Below, in pieces: positions 52,048 to 61,422 of a DNA stretch of 64,000 bases; position 1 is the stretch's first letter; each line of letters begins with the position of its first letter. A model generated the notes under the pieces. That model did not search any database. It worked only from the letters and a program-made list of their open reading frames with translations, and was not told where the DNA came from. The position numbers and the translations under genes are program-made. This stretch comes from Desulforamulus reducens MI-1 (GTDB taxonomy: Bacteria; Bacillota; Desulfotomaculia; Desulfotomaculales; Desulfotomaculaceae): assembly GCF_000016165.1 (NCBI RefSeq), contig NC_009253.1:310001-374000 (forward strand). The letters are read 5' to 3'.

Positions 52048-53454
52048 TTGAATGATCGAAAAAGAATTGAGCGGGAATTTAGAGAAAATCCAGTACTAGC
52101 CGGCGTTCTTATAGATAATCCTTATGAAGGGTTTATTGTTGTTAATAAAGATGGTTTTGTAACATTTATTAGCAATCTTTACCTTGATACTATAAATTTA
52201 ACAAGAGAGGATACTATAGGTAAACATATTACAGAGGTTCATGAAAATACAAAACTAACCCAAGTTCTAGAGACAGGAAAACCAATTTCATATGATTATT
52301 GGGAAACTAAAGGAATGACACTTATTGTTGTACGTTTTCCAATACTTAACAATGCAGGCGATTTAATTGGAGCAGTTGGAAAGGCAGTTTTTGTTGATAT
52401 ACCCTCAGGAAAAACGTTGGCCAATAAACTAAAACAATTGGAAAAAGAAGTAGAATTTTACAGGCAAGAGTTATACAAATTTTACAATGCAAAATACACT
52501 TTTAATGATATGATCGGAGAAAGCGATGCAATTAAAAAAGTAAAAAAAATAGCTCAAAAAATTGCATTATCTGAATCAACGGTATTAATTACAGGGGAAA
52601 GTGGGACAGGTAAGGAGTTGTTTGCCCAAGCTATTCATAATGCCAGTTACAGGTCTCGGTTTCCCTTTGTACGAATAAATTGTGCGGCTGTACCGGAGAA
52701 CCTTCTTGAGGCAGAGTTATTTGGATATGCTGAAGGGGCCTTTACTGGAGCTAAAAAGGGTGGAAAGCCGGGCAAATTTGAATTGGCCCAGGGGGGTACA
52801 ATTTTCCTCGATGAAATTGGTGAATTACCCTTAAGTATGCAATCCAAACTTCTAAATGTTTTGCAGGAACGGGAAATAGAAAGGGTAGGAGGAATCCGAA
52901 CGGTTAGTGTTGATTTTAGAGTTATTGCAGCAACCAACCGTAATCTTGAAGACATGGTAAAAGAGGGTACTTTTCGTGATGATCTTTATTATAGATTAAA
53001 TGTAATTTCTTTAAAAATACCTTCGCTGCGTGAACGGCAGGATGATATACCTCTTTTGGTGAATTATTTTACCGATAAACTTAATAATAAACTAAAGTGT
53101 AGTGTAGAGAGATTTACTGAAGAAGCAATGTTAGTTCTTTCAAAACACTACTGGCCTGGGAACATTAGAGAACTACAAAATACTTTGGAGAGAGTTTTTA
53201 TATTGTCAGATGATAATATAATATCTGTGAACCATTTACCTTTTTCTATAAAAATGAGAAAAGGCAATATTATACAATCTAAAAGACTTACTTTAGATGA
53301 GATGATAGATCAAACTGAAAAAAGAATAATTTTAGATACATTAAGTAATGTAAAAGATGACCGTATTGCTGCTGCTGAACTTTTAGGGATACACCTTTCC
53401 TCACTCTATAGAAAAATGAAGAAGCATGGTATTAAAAAAAGTTTCACCTCTTAG
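52048..53454 (+). CDS. PAS-domain sigma-54-dependent transcriptional activator
   Basis: 468 residues: PAS domain (about 15-130, YEGFIVVNKDGFVTFIS), coiled linker, AAA+ sigma-54 interaction domain with Walker A GESGTGKE (about 182-189), the GAFTGA loop (about 230), FLDEIGELPL, and a C-terminal Fis-type helix-turn-helix (AAAELLGIHLSSLYRKMKKH). No ATG start is present: TTG 52048 or, nearer to the AGGAGGGAGG site, ATT 52039. It is upstream of a -24/-12 promoter and a fatty-acid oxidation operon, so it likely activates that operon in response to a small ligand or CoA-related signal. Confidence 0.93.
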   Translation: MNDRKRIEREFRENPVLAGVLIDNPYEGFIVVNKDGFVTFISNLYLDTINLTREDTIGKHITEVHENTKLTQVLETGKPISYDYWETKGMTLIVVRFPILNNAGDLIGAVGKAVFVDIPSGKTLANKLKQLEKEVEFYRQELYKFYNAKYTFNDMIGESDAIKKVKKIAQKIALSESTVLITGESGTGKELFAQAIHNASYRSRFPFVRINCAAVPENLLEAELFGYAEGAFTGAKKGGKPGKFELAQGGTIFLDEIGELPLSMQSKLLNVLQEREIERVGGIRTVSVDFRVIAATNRNLEDMVKEGTFRDDLYYRLNVISLKIPSLRERQDDIPLLVNYFTDKLNNKLKCSVERFTEEAMLVLSKHYWPGNIRELQNTLERVFILSDDNIISVNHLPFSIKMRKGNIIQSKRLTLDEMIDQTEKRIILDTLSNVKDDRIAAAELLGIHLSSLYRKMKKHGIKKSFTS

Positions 53455-53470
53455 AGGTGAGACTTTTTTA
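53444..53470 (+). terminator. Terminator overlapping the activator stop codon
   Basis: TCACCTC-TTA-GAGGTGA followed by GACTTTTTTATT; the stop codon lies in the loop. Confidence 0.85.
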
Positions 53471-53534
53471 TTATATCAAGAAAAATTTTTCTCTGTATCC
53501 CTCAATAGTAAAGCAATTTTCTTGAAATTAAAAA

Positions 53535-53556
53535 ATATTCTTAAAATTAAGAATAT
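53535..53556. promoter_or_regulatory. 22-bp palindrome, candidate upstream activator site
   Basis: Half-site ATATTCTTAA is repeated inverted around AA. It lies about 180 bp upstream of the -24/-12 promoter, the normal distance of a sigma-54 enhancer. Confidence 0.5.
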
Positions 53557-53710
53557 AGTCCGAATCAACTATAAGGAGTTTTTTTTTTGCAAATACAAGA
53601 AAAAATATTTTAAATATTCAGAATTTAATAATAATTAATTTTCGGAAAATATTAGTAAATTACTTCTGATTTCTTCAAATTTCTTAATATTTTTTATGGA
53701 TTGAATATTT

Positions 53711-53728
53711 CAGGCATAAAAAATGCAT
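53711..53728 (+). promoter_or_regulatory. Sigma-54 (-24/-12) promoter of the fatty-acid oxidation operon
   Basis: AGGCATAAAAAATGCAT carries GG (53713-53714) and GC (53725-53726) separated by 10 bases, matching TGGCAY-N5-TTGCW at most positions. A sigma-54 activator is encoded directly upstream. Confidence 0.75.
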
Positions 53729-53786
53729 TTAACTAATTGTCAAACAAACAAATTAAACATTAATTATATCACGAGGGGAGGGGCAC

Positions 53787-53846
53787 TTGATCATTAACTA
53801 TGACTTTATGGGAGGTCTAAAAAAGGATTTTATTGAGGAAGGCTAA
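53787..53846 (+). other. Short ORF (19 codons) in the operon leader
   Basis: TTG 53787 follows GAGGGGAGGGGC and encodes MIINYDFMGGLKKDFIEEG before TAA. With such a strong ribosome-binding site it is probably translated, either as a leader peptide or as the remaining start of a lost gene. It lies 60 bp downstream of the sigma-54 promoter. The rest of 53847-53989 is non-coding. Confidence 0.4.
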
Positions 53847-53989
53847 GCTAATTTTTAGAACGTAATACAACTGGAAAAACCACTGAAAAAATAAGACTGT
53901 TTTGGAAATCTACCCAATTTGTAAACTATTACCTTCGTTACTAACTGGTATAAGGAATCAAATATTAAGGTTAAAGGAGGAACAAGAAG

Positions 53990-56413
53990 ATGAATCGCAG
54001 CATTAACAAGGCCGCAGTACTTGGTGCTGGTGTAATGGGTGCAACCATTGCTGCACATTTGGCCAATGTGGGTATCCCCACTTATTTACTAGACATTGTA
54101 CCAAACAAGCTTACTCCAGAGGAGGAAAAAAAGGGGTTAACTCTGGATAGCCCCCAAGTAAGAAATCGTTTTTCTATAAATGGCTTAAATGATCTGCAAA
54201 AGTCAAGACCAGCAGCCTTTTATGTATCGGAAAATGCAGCACTTATCACACCAGGTAACTTTGAAGACAACATAAATGTACTTGCTGAGTGTGACTGGAT
54301 TATTGAAGTAGTTGTTGAAAGGCTTGATATTAAGCAAAGTTTGTTCAAAAAGGTTGAAGCCTACCGTAAGCCTGGGTCAATAGTAGCCTCTAATACATCA
54401 GGTATATCCATAAATAAAATTTGCGAGGGATTATCACAGGAATTCAAAGAACATTTCCTAGGGACACACTTCTTTAATCCACCCCGGTATATGAAACTGC
54501 TGGAGATCATACCTTGCAATGAAACTTTACCGGAAGTAATAAGCTTTATGCAAGATTTTAGTGAACGTGTATTGGGTAAAGGTGTTGTAATCTGTAAAGA
54601 TACCCCCAATTTTATTGCCAACCGTATTGGTGTTCATGGCATGTGTACAGTTATCAAGACAATGTTGGAATTTAGCCTTACCACTGAAGAGGTAGATGTC
54701 TTGACGGGACAAGCCATTTGCCGTCCAAAGAGTGCATCCTTCCGTACCTTAGATATGGTTGGGTTGGATGTAATGGTACATGTGGCTAAAAATGTATATG
54801 ATGTTGCGGTTGAGCCGAATGAAAAGGCTATCTTTGAAACACCAGAGTTTATTAAAAAAATGCTGGAAATGGGTTTGCTAGGTGATAAAACTAAGCAAGG
54901 TTTCTATAAAAAAGTCAAGACAGACAAAGGCCGTGAAACATTAGTATTTGATTACAATTCCATGGTATATAGACCTAAGCAAAAAGCCAGGTTTGCGTCA
55001 CTGGAAGCCGCCAAACAAGCAGGTAAACCGCTTAATCAAATGAAGGCATTATTGTTTGGTAAAGACAAAGGTGCACAATTTGCTTGGCGTGTTCAAAGAG
55101 ATTCTCTCGTATATGCAGCCAACCTGTTAGGTGAAATTTCTGATGATATCCCGTCCATTGACAATGCCATGAAGTGGGGCTTCAATTGGGATTTTGGACC
55201 ATTTGAAATATGGGATGCCCTTGGTGTTCAGGAAGTGGCCGAACGCATTAAAGCCGAAGGGGGCACTGTTCCTAAAGTGGTTGAGGATCTACTGGCATCC
55301 GGTAGAACCAGTTTCTATAGCAAAAAAGACGGTTATAGATATATCTATGCTCAAAACACCGAAGAGGATGTGCAAGAACGGATTCCCAATGGGGTTATTT
55401 ATCTTAACCCTCTCAAGGAACAGAAAAAGGTAATTAAATCAAATAAAGGCGCCAGCTTGATTGATATTGGTGATGGCGTGGTTTGCCTGGAATTCCATAG
55501 CAAAGCCAATGCTATTGGTGATGATATTATAAGCATGATCAATACCGCCGTTACTGAAGTGGAAAAAAACTATGATGGCCTAGTCATTGGTAACTATGGC
55601 AAGAATTTCTCCGTTGGTGCAAATCTGTTCTTTATACTGATGGAAGCTGAAAACGAAGAATACGAGGAGCTAGGCCTGATGGTACATTCGTTCCAGCAAG
55701 CTAATATGCGACTTAAGTATTGCAATAAGCCTGTGGTAGCTGCTCCGCACGGTATGGTTTTGGGTGGTGGCTGTGAGGTTATCCTTCATTCGCACAGGGT
55801 TAACACTGCTGCAGAAGCCTATATTGGCCTCGTAGAAGTGGGTGTTGGCTTAATTCCTGGGGCTGGTGGCTGTAAAGAAATGGCTTTCCGGGCTGCTGAA
55901 CTGGCAACACCAAAGAGCCAGATTACTACCGGCGGTACAAATGGTATCCAACCCATGATCAATCGGGCCTTCGAAAATATTGCCATGGCAAAAGTATCCA
56001 CCAGCGGTCCTGAGGCGATAAAATTAGGCTATTTACGTTCTAATGATTGCTTTAGCCCGGACCGTGATCGTATCATTGGCGATGCTAAACGCATGGTTCT
56101 TGAGATGGCAGCAACTGGATTTAGACCGGGGCAACCCAAGAAGATGCAAGCTCTTGGGGATGCTGGTTATGCGGCAATTGAGTTAGGTATCTACTCTATG
56201 CTCTGGGGTAAAATGATTTCTGAGCATGATGCTAAGATTGCCAAAGAGATTGCATATGTGCTAACGGGTGGCCCTGTAACACCGGGAACCATTGTATCCG
56301 AACAGGATCTGTTAGATCTTGAAAGGCAAGCATTCTTGAGTTTACTAGGCGAGCCAAAGACTCTCGAACGTATGAGACATATGCTGAAGTTTAATAAACC
56401 ACTGAGGAACTAG
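53990..56413 (+). CDS. fadN: 3-hydroxyacyl-CoA dehydrogenase/enoyl-CoA hydratase (FadN/FadB-like)
   Basis: 807 residues. NAD-binding domain with AAVLGAGVMGATIAAHLANV (GxGxxG at about 11-16) and NTSGISINKICEGL, then the HCDH C-terminal domains (FLGTHFFNPPRYMKLLEIIP, DMVGLDVMVHVAKNVYD) and, from about 490, a crotonase domain (GKNFSVGANLFFILMEAEN, APHGMVLGGGCEVILHSHRV). It performs the hydration and oxidation steps of beta-oxidation. AAAGGAGGAACAAGAAGATG gives the start. First gene after the sigma-54 promoter, 12 bp from the thiolase gene. Symbol by analogy to B. subtilis fadN. Confidence 0.92.
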   Translation: MNRSINKAAVLGAGVMGATIAAHLANVGIPTYLLDIVPNKLTPEEEKKGLTLDSPQVRNRFSINGLNDLQKSRPAAFYVSENAALITPGNFEDNINVLAECDWIIEVVVERLDIKQSLFKKVEAYRKPGSIVASNTSGISINKICEGLSQEFKEHFLGTHFFNPPRYMKLLEIIPCNETLPEVISFMQDFSERVLGKGVVICKDTPNFIANRIGVHGMCTVIKTMLEFSLTTEEVDVLTGQAICRPKSASFRTLDMVGLDVMVHVAKNVYDVAVEPNEKAIFETPEFIKKMLEMGLLGDKTKQGFYKKVKTDKGRETLVFDYNSMVYRPKQKARFASLEAAKQAGKPLNQMKALLFGKDKGAQFAWRVQRDSLVYAANLLGEISDDIPSIDNAMKWGFNWDFGPFEIWDALGVQEVAERIKAEGGTVPKVVEDLLASGRTSFYSKKDGYRYIYAQNTEEDVQERIPNGVIYLNPLKEQKKVIKSNKGASLIDIGDGVVCLEFHSKANAIGDDIISMINTAVTEVEKNYDGLVIGNYGKNFSVGANLFFILMEAENEEYEELGLMVHSFQQANMRLKYCNKPVVAAPHGMVLGGGCEVILHSHRVNTAAEAYIGLVEVGVGLIPGAGGCKEMAFRAAELATPKSQITTGGTNGIQPMINRAFENIAMAKVSTSGPEAIKLGYLRSNDCFSPDRDRIIGDAKRMVLEMAATGFRPGQPKKMQALGDAGYAAIELGIYSMLWGKMISEHDAKIAKEIAYVLTGGPVTPGTIVSEQDLLDLERQAFLSLLGEPKTLERMRHMLKFNKPLRN

Positions 56414-56425
56414 GGGGGAGAAAAA

Positions 56426-57604
56426 ATGCGAGAAGCTGTAATTGTTAGTGCGGTGCGTACTGCCGTAGGTAAAGCACCGCGAGGAAAATTAAAGAATACA
56501 CGCCCTGAATTCATGGGGGCTGAAGTAATAAAGGAATTAATTAAAAGAACACCCGGCCTTAACCCTGCTGAGATTGACGATGCTGTATTTGGTTGTGCCT
56601 TCCCGGAAGGCGAGCAGGGGATGAACATGGCAAGATTACTTCTCTTAAAGGCTGGTATACCTATCGATGTTTCCGGTCTTACCATTAATCGTTACTGTTC
56701 TTCTGGACTGGAGTCCATTGCCATCGGTGCCACCAGAATTATGACTGGATTAGCTGATGTTTATATTTGCGGTGGTGTTGAGAGTATGAGTGTAGTTCCT
56801 ATGGGCGGCAACAAGGTTGCTCCAGACCCGGAACTTATGGTGACATACCCCGAGGCTTATATGGGCATGGGATATACTGCTGAAAACGTGGCTGAGAAAT
56901 ACTGCATTTCCAGGGAAGAGCAAGATCAATTTGCGGTAGATAGCCATGCCAAAGCAGCCAGGGCAATTACCGAAGGATGCTTTAAGGATCAGATTGTGCC
57001 CCTTACTATTCGTGAAAAAACTTGGTCAAAGGGCAAACTGCTTATAAAAGAAAGTGTATTTGATACAGATGAAGGTGTAAGAGCAGACACCAAAATTGAA
57101 GGACTAGCAAAATTAAAGCCTGCCTTTAAGCAGGGTGGCAGCGTAACCGCCGGGAATAGCTCGCAAACCAGTGACGGTGCTGCTGCTGTAATGGTTATGA
57201 GCAGCGAAAAAGCCAAGTCCCTTGGACTTAAGCCTATGGCTGTATTTCGTTCCTATGCTGTGGGTGGCTGTGCGCCAGAATTAATGGGCATTGGACCTAC
57301 AGTAGCTATTCCCAAGGCACTTAAATTGGCGGGTATTACTAAAGAACAGGTGGATTTGTTTGAACTGAATGAGGCATTTGCAGTTCAGGCCTTAGCATGT
57401 ATCAAAGATCTGGAGCTGGATCCGACTAAGATTAATGTTAACGGTGGAGCGATAGCGTTGGGTCACCCGCTGGGTTGTACGGGGGCTAAATTAACGACCC
57501 AGTTGCTGTATGAAATGAAGCGTCAACAGGCGCACTACGGAGTAGTAAGTATGTGCATCGGTGGTGGTATGGGGGCAGCCGGTGTATTCGAGATAGTTAA
57601 CTAA
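56426..57604 (+). CDS. fadA: Acetyl-CoA acyltransferase (thiolase, FadA-like)
   Basis: 392 residues with the complete thiolase triad: Cys 91 in [11 protein letters not shown], His 347 in [11 protein letters not shown] and Cys 377 in [12 protein letters not shown]. Cleaves 3-ketoacyl-CoA with CoA to acetyl-CoA. GGGGGGAG precedes the ATG. Cotranscribed with the upstream fadN-like gene. An IS110 element is inserted 76-150 bp downstream and separates it from the acyl-CoA dehydrogenase. Confidence 0.95.
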   Translation: MREAVIVSAVRTAVGKAPRGKLKNTRPEFMGAEVIKELIKRTPGLNPAEIDDAVFGCAFPEGEQGMNMARLLLLKAGIPIDVSGLTINRYCSSGLESIAIGATRIMTGLADVYICGGVESMSVVPMGGNKVAPDPELMVTYPEAYMGMGYTAENVAEKYCISREEQDQFAVDSHAKAARAITEGCFKDQIVPLTIREKTWSKGKLLIKESVFDTDEGVRADTKIEGLAKLKPAFKQGGSVTAGNSSQTSDGAAAVMVMSSEKAKSLGLKPMAVFRSYAVGGCAPELMGIGPTVAIPKALKLAGITKEQVDLFELNEAFAVQALACIKDLELDPTKINVNGGAIALGHPLGCTGAKLTTQLLYEMKRQQAHYGVVSMCIGGGMGAAGVFEIVN

Positions 57605-57683
57605 GAAGTCTAATGGATAAGTGTATAAAAATATAAAGGAGCATTCCTGTAAGGAAATAAAATGGTCTTTGTAAAAGAAAAGC

Positions 57684-57751
57684 ACCTCCTGTAATATACT
57701 GGGTGTCGAGCTATCTAGGCGACCGACCCCTAATTTAATCACACAGGAGGT
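57684..57751 (+). promoter_or_regulatory. Long-range hairpin hiding the IS110 transposase ribosome-binding site
   Basis: ACCTCCTGT (57684-57692) is perfectly complementary to ACAGGAGGT (57743-57751), the Shine-Dalgarno of the transposase at 57760. Read-through transcripts from outside would fold and keep translation low; a promoter inside the element would omit the first arm. Confidence 0.65.
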
Positions 57752-57759
57752 ACTTCAAA

Positions 57760-59043
57760 ATGAATTATAAACAAAAACAAAGAATTGAGCAACTCACTGA
57801 ATCAACTTTAATTATTGGAGCCGATATTGCCAAATCTAAACACGTGGCACGTGCCCAGGATTTTAGGGGTATCGAGTTGGGGAAACGCTTGGTCTTTGAC
57901 AACACTAGGGCGGGCTTAACCAAGCTGATGCATTGGATTAGAACCTTGATGGTAGAGCACGGTAAGGATCATGCTCTGGTAGGTATCGAACCCACAGGAC
58001 ACTACTGGTTACCAATGGCTGAGTTTTTGCGCAAAGAAGGTGTACCAGTTGTAGTTGTAAATCCGTTGCATGTTAAGAGAAGCAAGGAATTAGATGATAA
58101 CTCGCCCACAAAGAACGACATCAAAGATGCAAGGGTAATTGCCCAATTAGTAAAAGATGGCCGTTACTCAGAACCCAACTTACCCACAGGTGTCTATGCG
58201 GAACTGCGGGTGGGAATGGTTCAAAGGGACCGTCTTAATCAAGACCTTAACCGAGTAAAAGGTAGAATCCACAACTGGCTTGACCGGTACTTCCCCGAGT
58301 ACACAAGTGTTTTCAAAGATTGGGAAGGCAAAGCATCCTTGATGATATTAAATACTTGTCCACTCCCCCGGGAAGTCATCAAAACAGGCACAGAGGCAAT
58401 TGTAACCCTGTGGAAAACTGAGATTAAACGGGCAGTTGGTATAAAAAGAGCTAACAAACTAATGCAGGTTGCTAGAGAATCCATCGGACTATCCACAGGG
58501 ATAGAGTTTGCCCGTCATGAAATAAGGATGCTACTTGAACAATATGACATCCTGTGCAAACAGATGGAAATCCTGATGGAAGCAGTTCAAGAGTTACTGC
58601 AACAAATACCTGGAAGCACAGAAATGATGACCATTCCAGGAGTCGGTTTGGTTACAGTAGCCGGATTTCTTGCAGAAGTAGGCGACTTAAAAGGATATGA
58701 ACATGGGCAACAAATCATAAAGTTGGCGGGCCTAAACCTAAAAGAGAACAGTTCTGGTAAACACAAGGGACAATCACGAATCAGTAAACGGGGGCGCCCC
58801 CGGCTGCGGGCCTTGTTATTTAAGACTGTGTTAGTCATGGTTGCAAAAAACCGAGAGTTTAAGGCCATCCACCAATATTTAATAACAAGGCATGGAAATC
58901 CCTTAAAGAAAAAGCAATCCATAGTTGCCCTCTGTGGAAAATTGATTCGTATTTTGTTCACCATAGGCAGTAAACAAACTCCATATGACGCGGAGCAAGT
59001 ATTAGGCGTTGTACGCCAAGAGCAATTACAGGAAGCTGCTTAA
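57760..59043 (+). CDS. IS110-family transposase (DEDD, RNA-guided recombinase)
   Basis: 427 residues. N-terminal RuvC-like DEDD domain: IGADIAKSKHVARA (Asp about 21), LVGIEPTGHYWLPM (Glu), NDIKDARVIAQLVKDGRY (Asp-Asp). C-terminal transposase_20 domain: MTIPGVGLVTVAGFLAEVGD, LAGLNLKENSSGKHKGQSRI and SKRGRPRLRALLF with the serine typical of the family. Intact. Its ribosome-binding site can be masked by an upstream complementary sequence. Confidence 0.95.
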   Translation: MNYKQKQRIEQLTESTLIIGADIAKSKHVARAQDFRGIELGKRLVFDNTRAGLTKLMHWIRTLMVEHGKDHALVGIEPTGHYWLPMAEFLRKEGVPVVVVNPLHVKRSKELDDNSPTKNDIKDARVIAQLVKDGRYSEPNLPTGVYAELRVGMVQRDRLNQDLNRVKGRIHNWLDRYFPEYTSVFKDWEGKASLMILNTCPLPREVIKTGTEAIVTLWKTEIKRAVGIKRANKLMQVARESIGLSTGIEFARHEIRMLLEQYDILCKQMEILMEAVQELLQQIPGSTEMMTIPGVGLVTVAGFLAEVGDLKGYEHGQQIIKLAGLNLKENSSGKHKGQSRISKRGRPRLRALLFKTVLVMVAKNREFKAIHQYLITRHGNPLKKKQSIVALCGKLIRILFTIGSKQTPYDAEQVLGVVRQEQLQEAA

Positions 59044-59049
59044 AAGGCT

Positions 59050-59290
59050 ATTAAATATTAACACTTATTCACAATGAATTGGATAGACAAACGAAGCACG
59101 GAGAAGCCGGGAACTAATATTTCCATACGGGCATGACCCAGCAAAGGAGCATACCTGGCCTCCACCCCTTGAGAGGTAGAACGAAGGAATGTAAGGGCCA
59201 TATATTGGACCCCGTGAGACGTGGGAGGGTAAACCACAAGGGTACATGTGGAGATCCATTGTGCAACCATAATCTGTAAAATTAGGCGTA
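59050..59290 (+). ncRNA. Candidate bridge/seekRNA region of the IS110 element
   Basis: 240 nt of G/C-richer, stem-forming, non-coding DNA directly after the transposase: CCACA-N8-TGTGG (59235-59252), GTAGCC-N7-GGCTAC (59287-59305), and several G-rich loops. The ORFs here are short and lack start signals. IS1111-type IS110 elements carry their guide RNA in this place. Limits and guide loops cannot be fixed by eye. Confidence 0.5.
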
Positions 59291-59435
59291 GCCTTTGATT
59301 GGCTACACCCCCACCAACCATATAATGTAATTTATTTAAAATTATTCCTTTGAACCTTGTTTGTATGTGCTTGAAATTGTAAGAATGAGTGAGTAAATGA
59401 AAGAAAAATTTATTTTATTGAGGGAGGATTATACT

Positions 59436-61196
59436 ATGGAATTGCAAAAAGGGGCTTTTTATTTAATTGAAGATATTGATCCAGAGAAAATCTTTACTGC
59501 AGAAGATTTTTCAGATGAACAACGTATGATTGAAAGTATGGTGGCTGATTTTACCCAAAATGAAATTATTCCTAATTTAGAAGAAATAGATCACCAAAAA
59601 GAAGGATTAAGTAGATCCCTTCTTGCTAAAGCAGGTGAGTTAGGTCTTTTGTCTGCTGATGTTCCAGAGGAATATGAAGGGGGCGAGATGGGTAAAATCT
59701 CCTCTGCCATTATTACCGAAAATATTTCAGCTGGAGGTAGTTTTTCTGTAAGTTTCTCTGCCCACACAGGAATTGGTTCGTTACCTATTGTACTTTTTGG
59801 TACCGAAGAACAAAAGAAGAGATATCTACCCGATCTTGCTACTGGCAGAAAAATTGCTGCCTATGCCCTTACCGAACCTATGGCTGGTTCTGATGCTTTA
59901 GCTGCCAAGACAAAGGCTGTTCTTACAGAGGATGGAAAATACTACGTTCTAAATGGGGAGAAAATTTTTATTACTAATGCGTCCTTTGCTGATGTATTTG
60001 TTGTTTATGCTAAAATTGACGGTGAAAAATTTACTGCTTTTATTGTGGATAGAGATACTCCGGGCTTTTCCATTGGTCCCGAAGAAAAGAAATTAGGTAT
60101 TAAGGGTTCTTCAACTTGTTCGCTTATCTTTGAGGATGCTAAGGTGCCAGTTGAGAATTTGCTTGGTGAAATTGGTAAAGGCCATGTAATAGCCTTTAAT
60201 ATTTTAAATATTGGTCGCTACAAACTGGGATTGGGTAGTGTTGGCCTTTCCAAATCTGCCATTTCTTACGCAACTAAATATGCCTTAGAACGCCAGCAAT
60301 TTGGTATTCCTATTGCCAAGTTTGGTATGATTCAAAATAAACTTGCTCAAATGGCTGCCAAAACCTATGCTTCTGAAAGTCTAATTTACCGTTTAGTAGG
60401 TAATATCGAAGAGGCATTACATGGTAAAGTTGACGGGAGGGAAATAGGCGCTGCTATAGAAGAATATGCCGTTGAGTGCTCTATCTCAAAGGTTCATTGT
60501 TCAGAGAGTCTTGCTTATGTGACAGATGAAGCGGTGCAAATCTATGGAGGTTACGGATACACTCAAGAATTCCCGGCTGAGAGAATGTATCGAGATGCTA
60601 GAATTAATCGTATCTTTGAAGGTACAAACGAGGTGAACCGTCTAATTATTCCTGCCACCCTTCTGCGTCTTGGCATGAAAGGGCAACTGCCTTTGCTTCA
60701 AGCAGCTCAAGACCTAGCTGGTCAATTAATTTCACTTCAAGTAAAAACTTCTAGTGGGGGCGAAGTTCCTCTTGAAGTGGAGTTTGATATGTTAAATAGG
60801 GCTAAGAAACTATTCCTTTTGATAGGCGGAACTGCAGCTCAGAAGTACATGAAAAAACTTGCTAAAGAACAAGAGATTATTGAAATAATGGCAAATATGT
60901 GTATTGAAATCTACGCAATGGAAAGTGCCTTATTACGGGCCAAGAAAGCTTTAGCTAAGGATGCAGCAAGTGCTGAAACTAAGATTGAGCTGGCAATGGC
61001 CTATATTTATGATGCATTTCCGAAGCTGGAGAATTGGGCTAAACAAGCCATTGCTTACATGTTTGAAAGTAATGAAGAGGTTCGTACTAACTTGAGCATA
61101 GCTAAACGCCTTAGTAAATATCAGCCTATTAATATAATTGACATTAGGCAAAAAATTGCCAAGAAGGTTTTAGAGGCAGGAAAATACGTAGTTTAA
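59436..61196 (+). CDS. Acyl-CoA dehydrogenase (FadE/AcdA-like)
   Basis: 586 residues from ATG 59436 (GGGAGGATTATACT); the ATG at 59397 lies upstream of that site. N-terminal helical domain, FAD-binding YALTEPMAGSDALAAK and ITNASFADVFVVYAKI, C-terminal helices with ERQQFGIPIAKFGMIQ, VQIYGGYGYTQEFPAERMYR and IFEGTNEVNRL (catalytic Glu). The extra ~200 C-terminal residues are typical of the long Firmicute AcdA/FadE type. First oxidation step for the FadN/FadA pair; now separated from them by an IS110 element, so it may depend on another promoter. Confidence 0.93.
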   Translation: MELQKGAFYLIEDIDPEKIFTAEDFSDEQRMIESMVADFTQNEIIPNLEEIDHQKEGLSRSLLAKAGELGLLSADVPEEYEGGEMGKISSAIITENISAGGSFSVSFSAHTGIGSLPIVLFGTEEQKKRYLPDLATGRKIAAYALTEPMAGSDALAAKTKAVLTEDGKYYVLNGEKIFITNASFADVFVVYAKIDGEKFTAFIVDRDTPGFSIGPEEKKLGIKGSSTCSLIFEDAKVPVENLLGEIGKGHVIAFNILNIGRYKLGLGSVGLSKSAISYATKYALERQQFGIPIAKFGMIQNKLAQMAAKTYASESLIYRLVGNIEEALHGKVDGREIGAAIEEYAVECSISKVHCSESLAYVTDEAVQIYGGYGYTQEFPAERMYRDARINRIFEGTNEVNRLIIPATLLRLGMKGQLPLLQAAQDLAGQLISLQVKTSSGGEVPLEVEFDMLNRAKKLFLLIGGTAAQKYMKKLAKEQEIIEIMANMCIEIYAMESALLRAKKALAKDAASAETKIELAMAYIYDAFPKLENWAKQAIAYMFESNEEVRTNLSIAKRLSKYQPINIIDIRQKIAKKVLEAGKYVV

Positions 61197-61247
61197 ACTA
61201 TATCTATTTGCTTTCCCCTCTATTGGTTTGTACTTGTCCTGTTATAA

Positions 61248-61285
61248 TGTAAAATCGTTGAGCCGGTTGGCTTAACGATTTTACA
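61248..61285. terminator. Hairpin between the dehydrogenase and CoA-transferase genes
   Basis: TGTAAAATCGTT and AACGATTTTACA form a perfect 12-bp stem, with AGCC/GGCT inside. No long T-tract follows, so attenuation or mRNA processing is as likely as termination. Confidence 0.6.
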
Positions 61286-61422
61286 TGAATTTTCTTGAAC
61301 CACCATAGCTAAGTAGTTAACTAAATAAAAATTTTTAAAAAAAGAAGATTGAAAATTTTAAATAATCAATAAATTCCAAGCCTAGAATAATAAGATTAGT
61401 TATTAAAAGGGGCTGGTTATGA

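Larger units (their letters stand above)
57680..59320 (+). mobile_element. IS110-family insertion sequence inside the fatty-acid oxidation operon
   Basis: One full-length IS110-type transposase with non-coding flanks of about 80 bp upstream and 275 bp downstream. IS110 elements have no conventional terminal repeats, so the ends (57680 and 59320) are estimates. The long 3' non-coding part is that expected for the bridge/seekRNA of IS1111-like members. Confidence 0.7.

Noticed and set aside
59065-59321. Minus-strand ORFs of 64 and 87 codons downstream of the IS110 transposase
   Set aside because: No ribosome-binding sites, unlikely composition, and they lie in the stem-rich region expected to encode the guide RNA.
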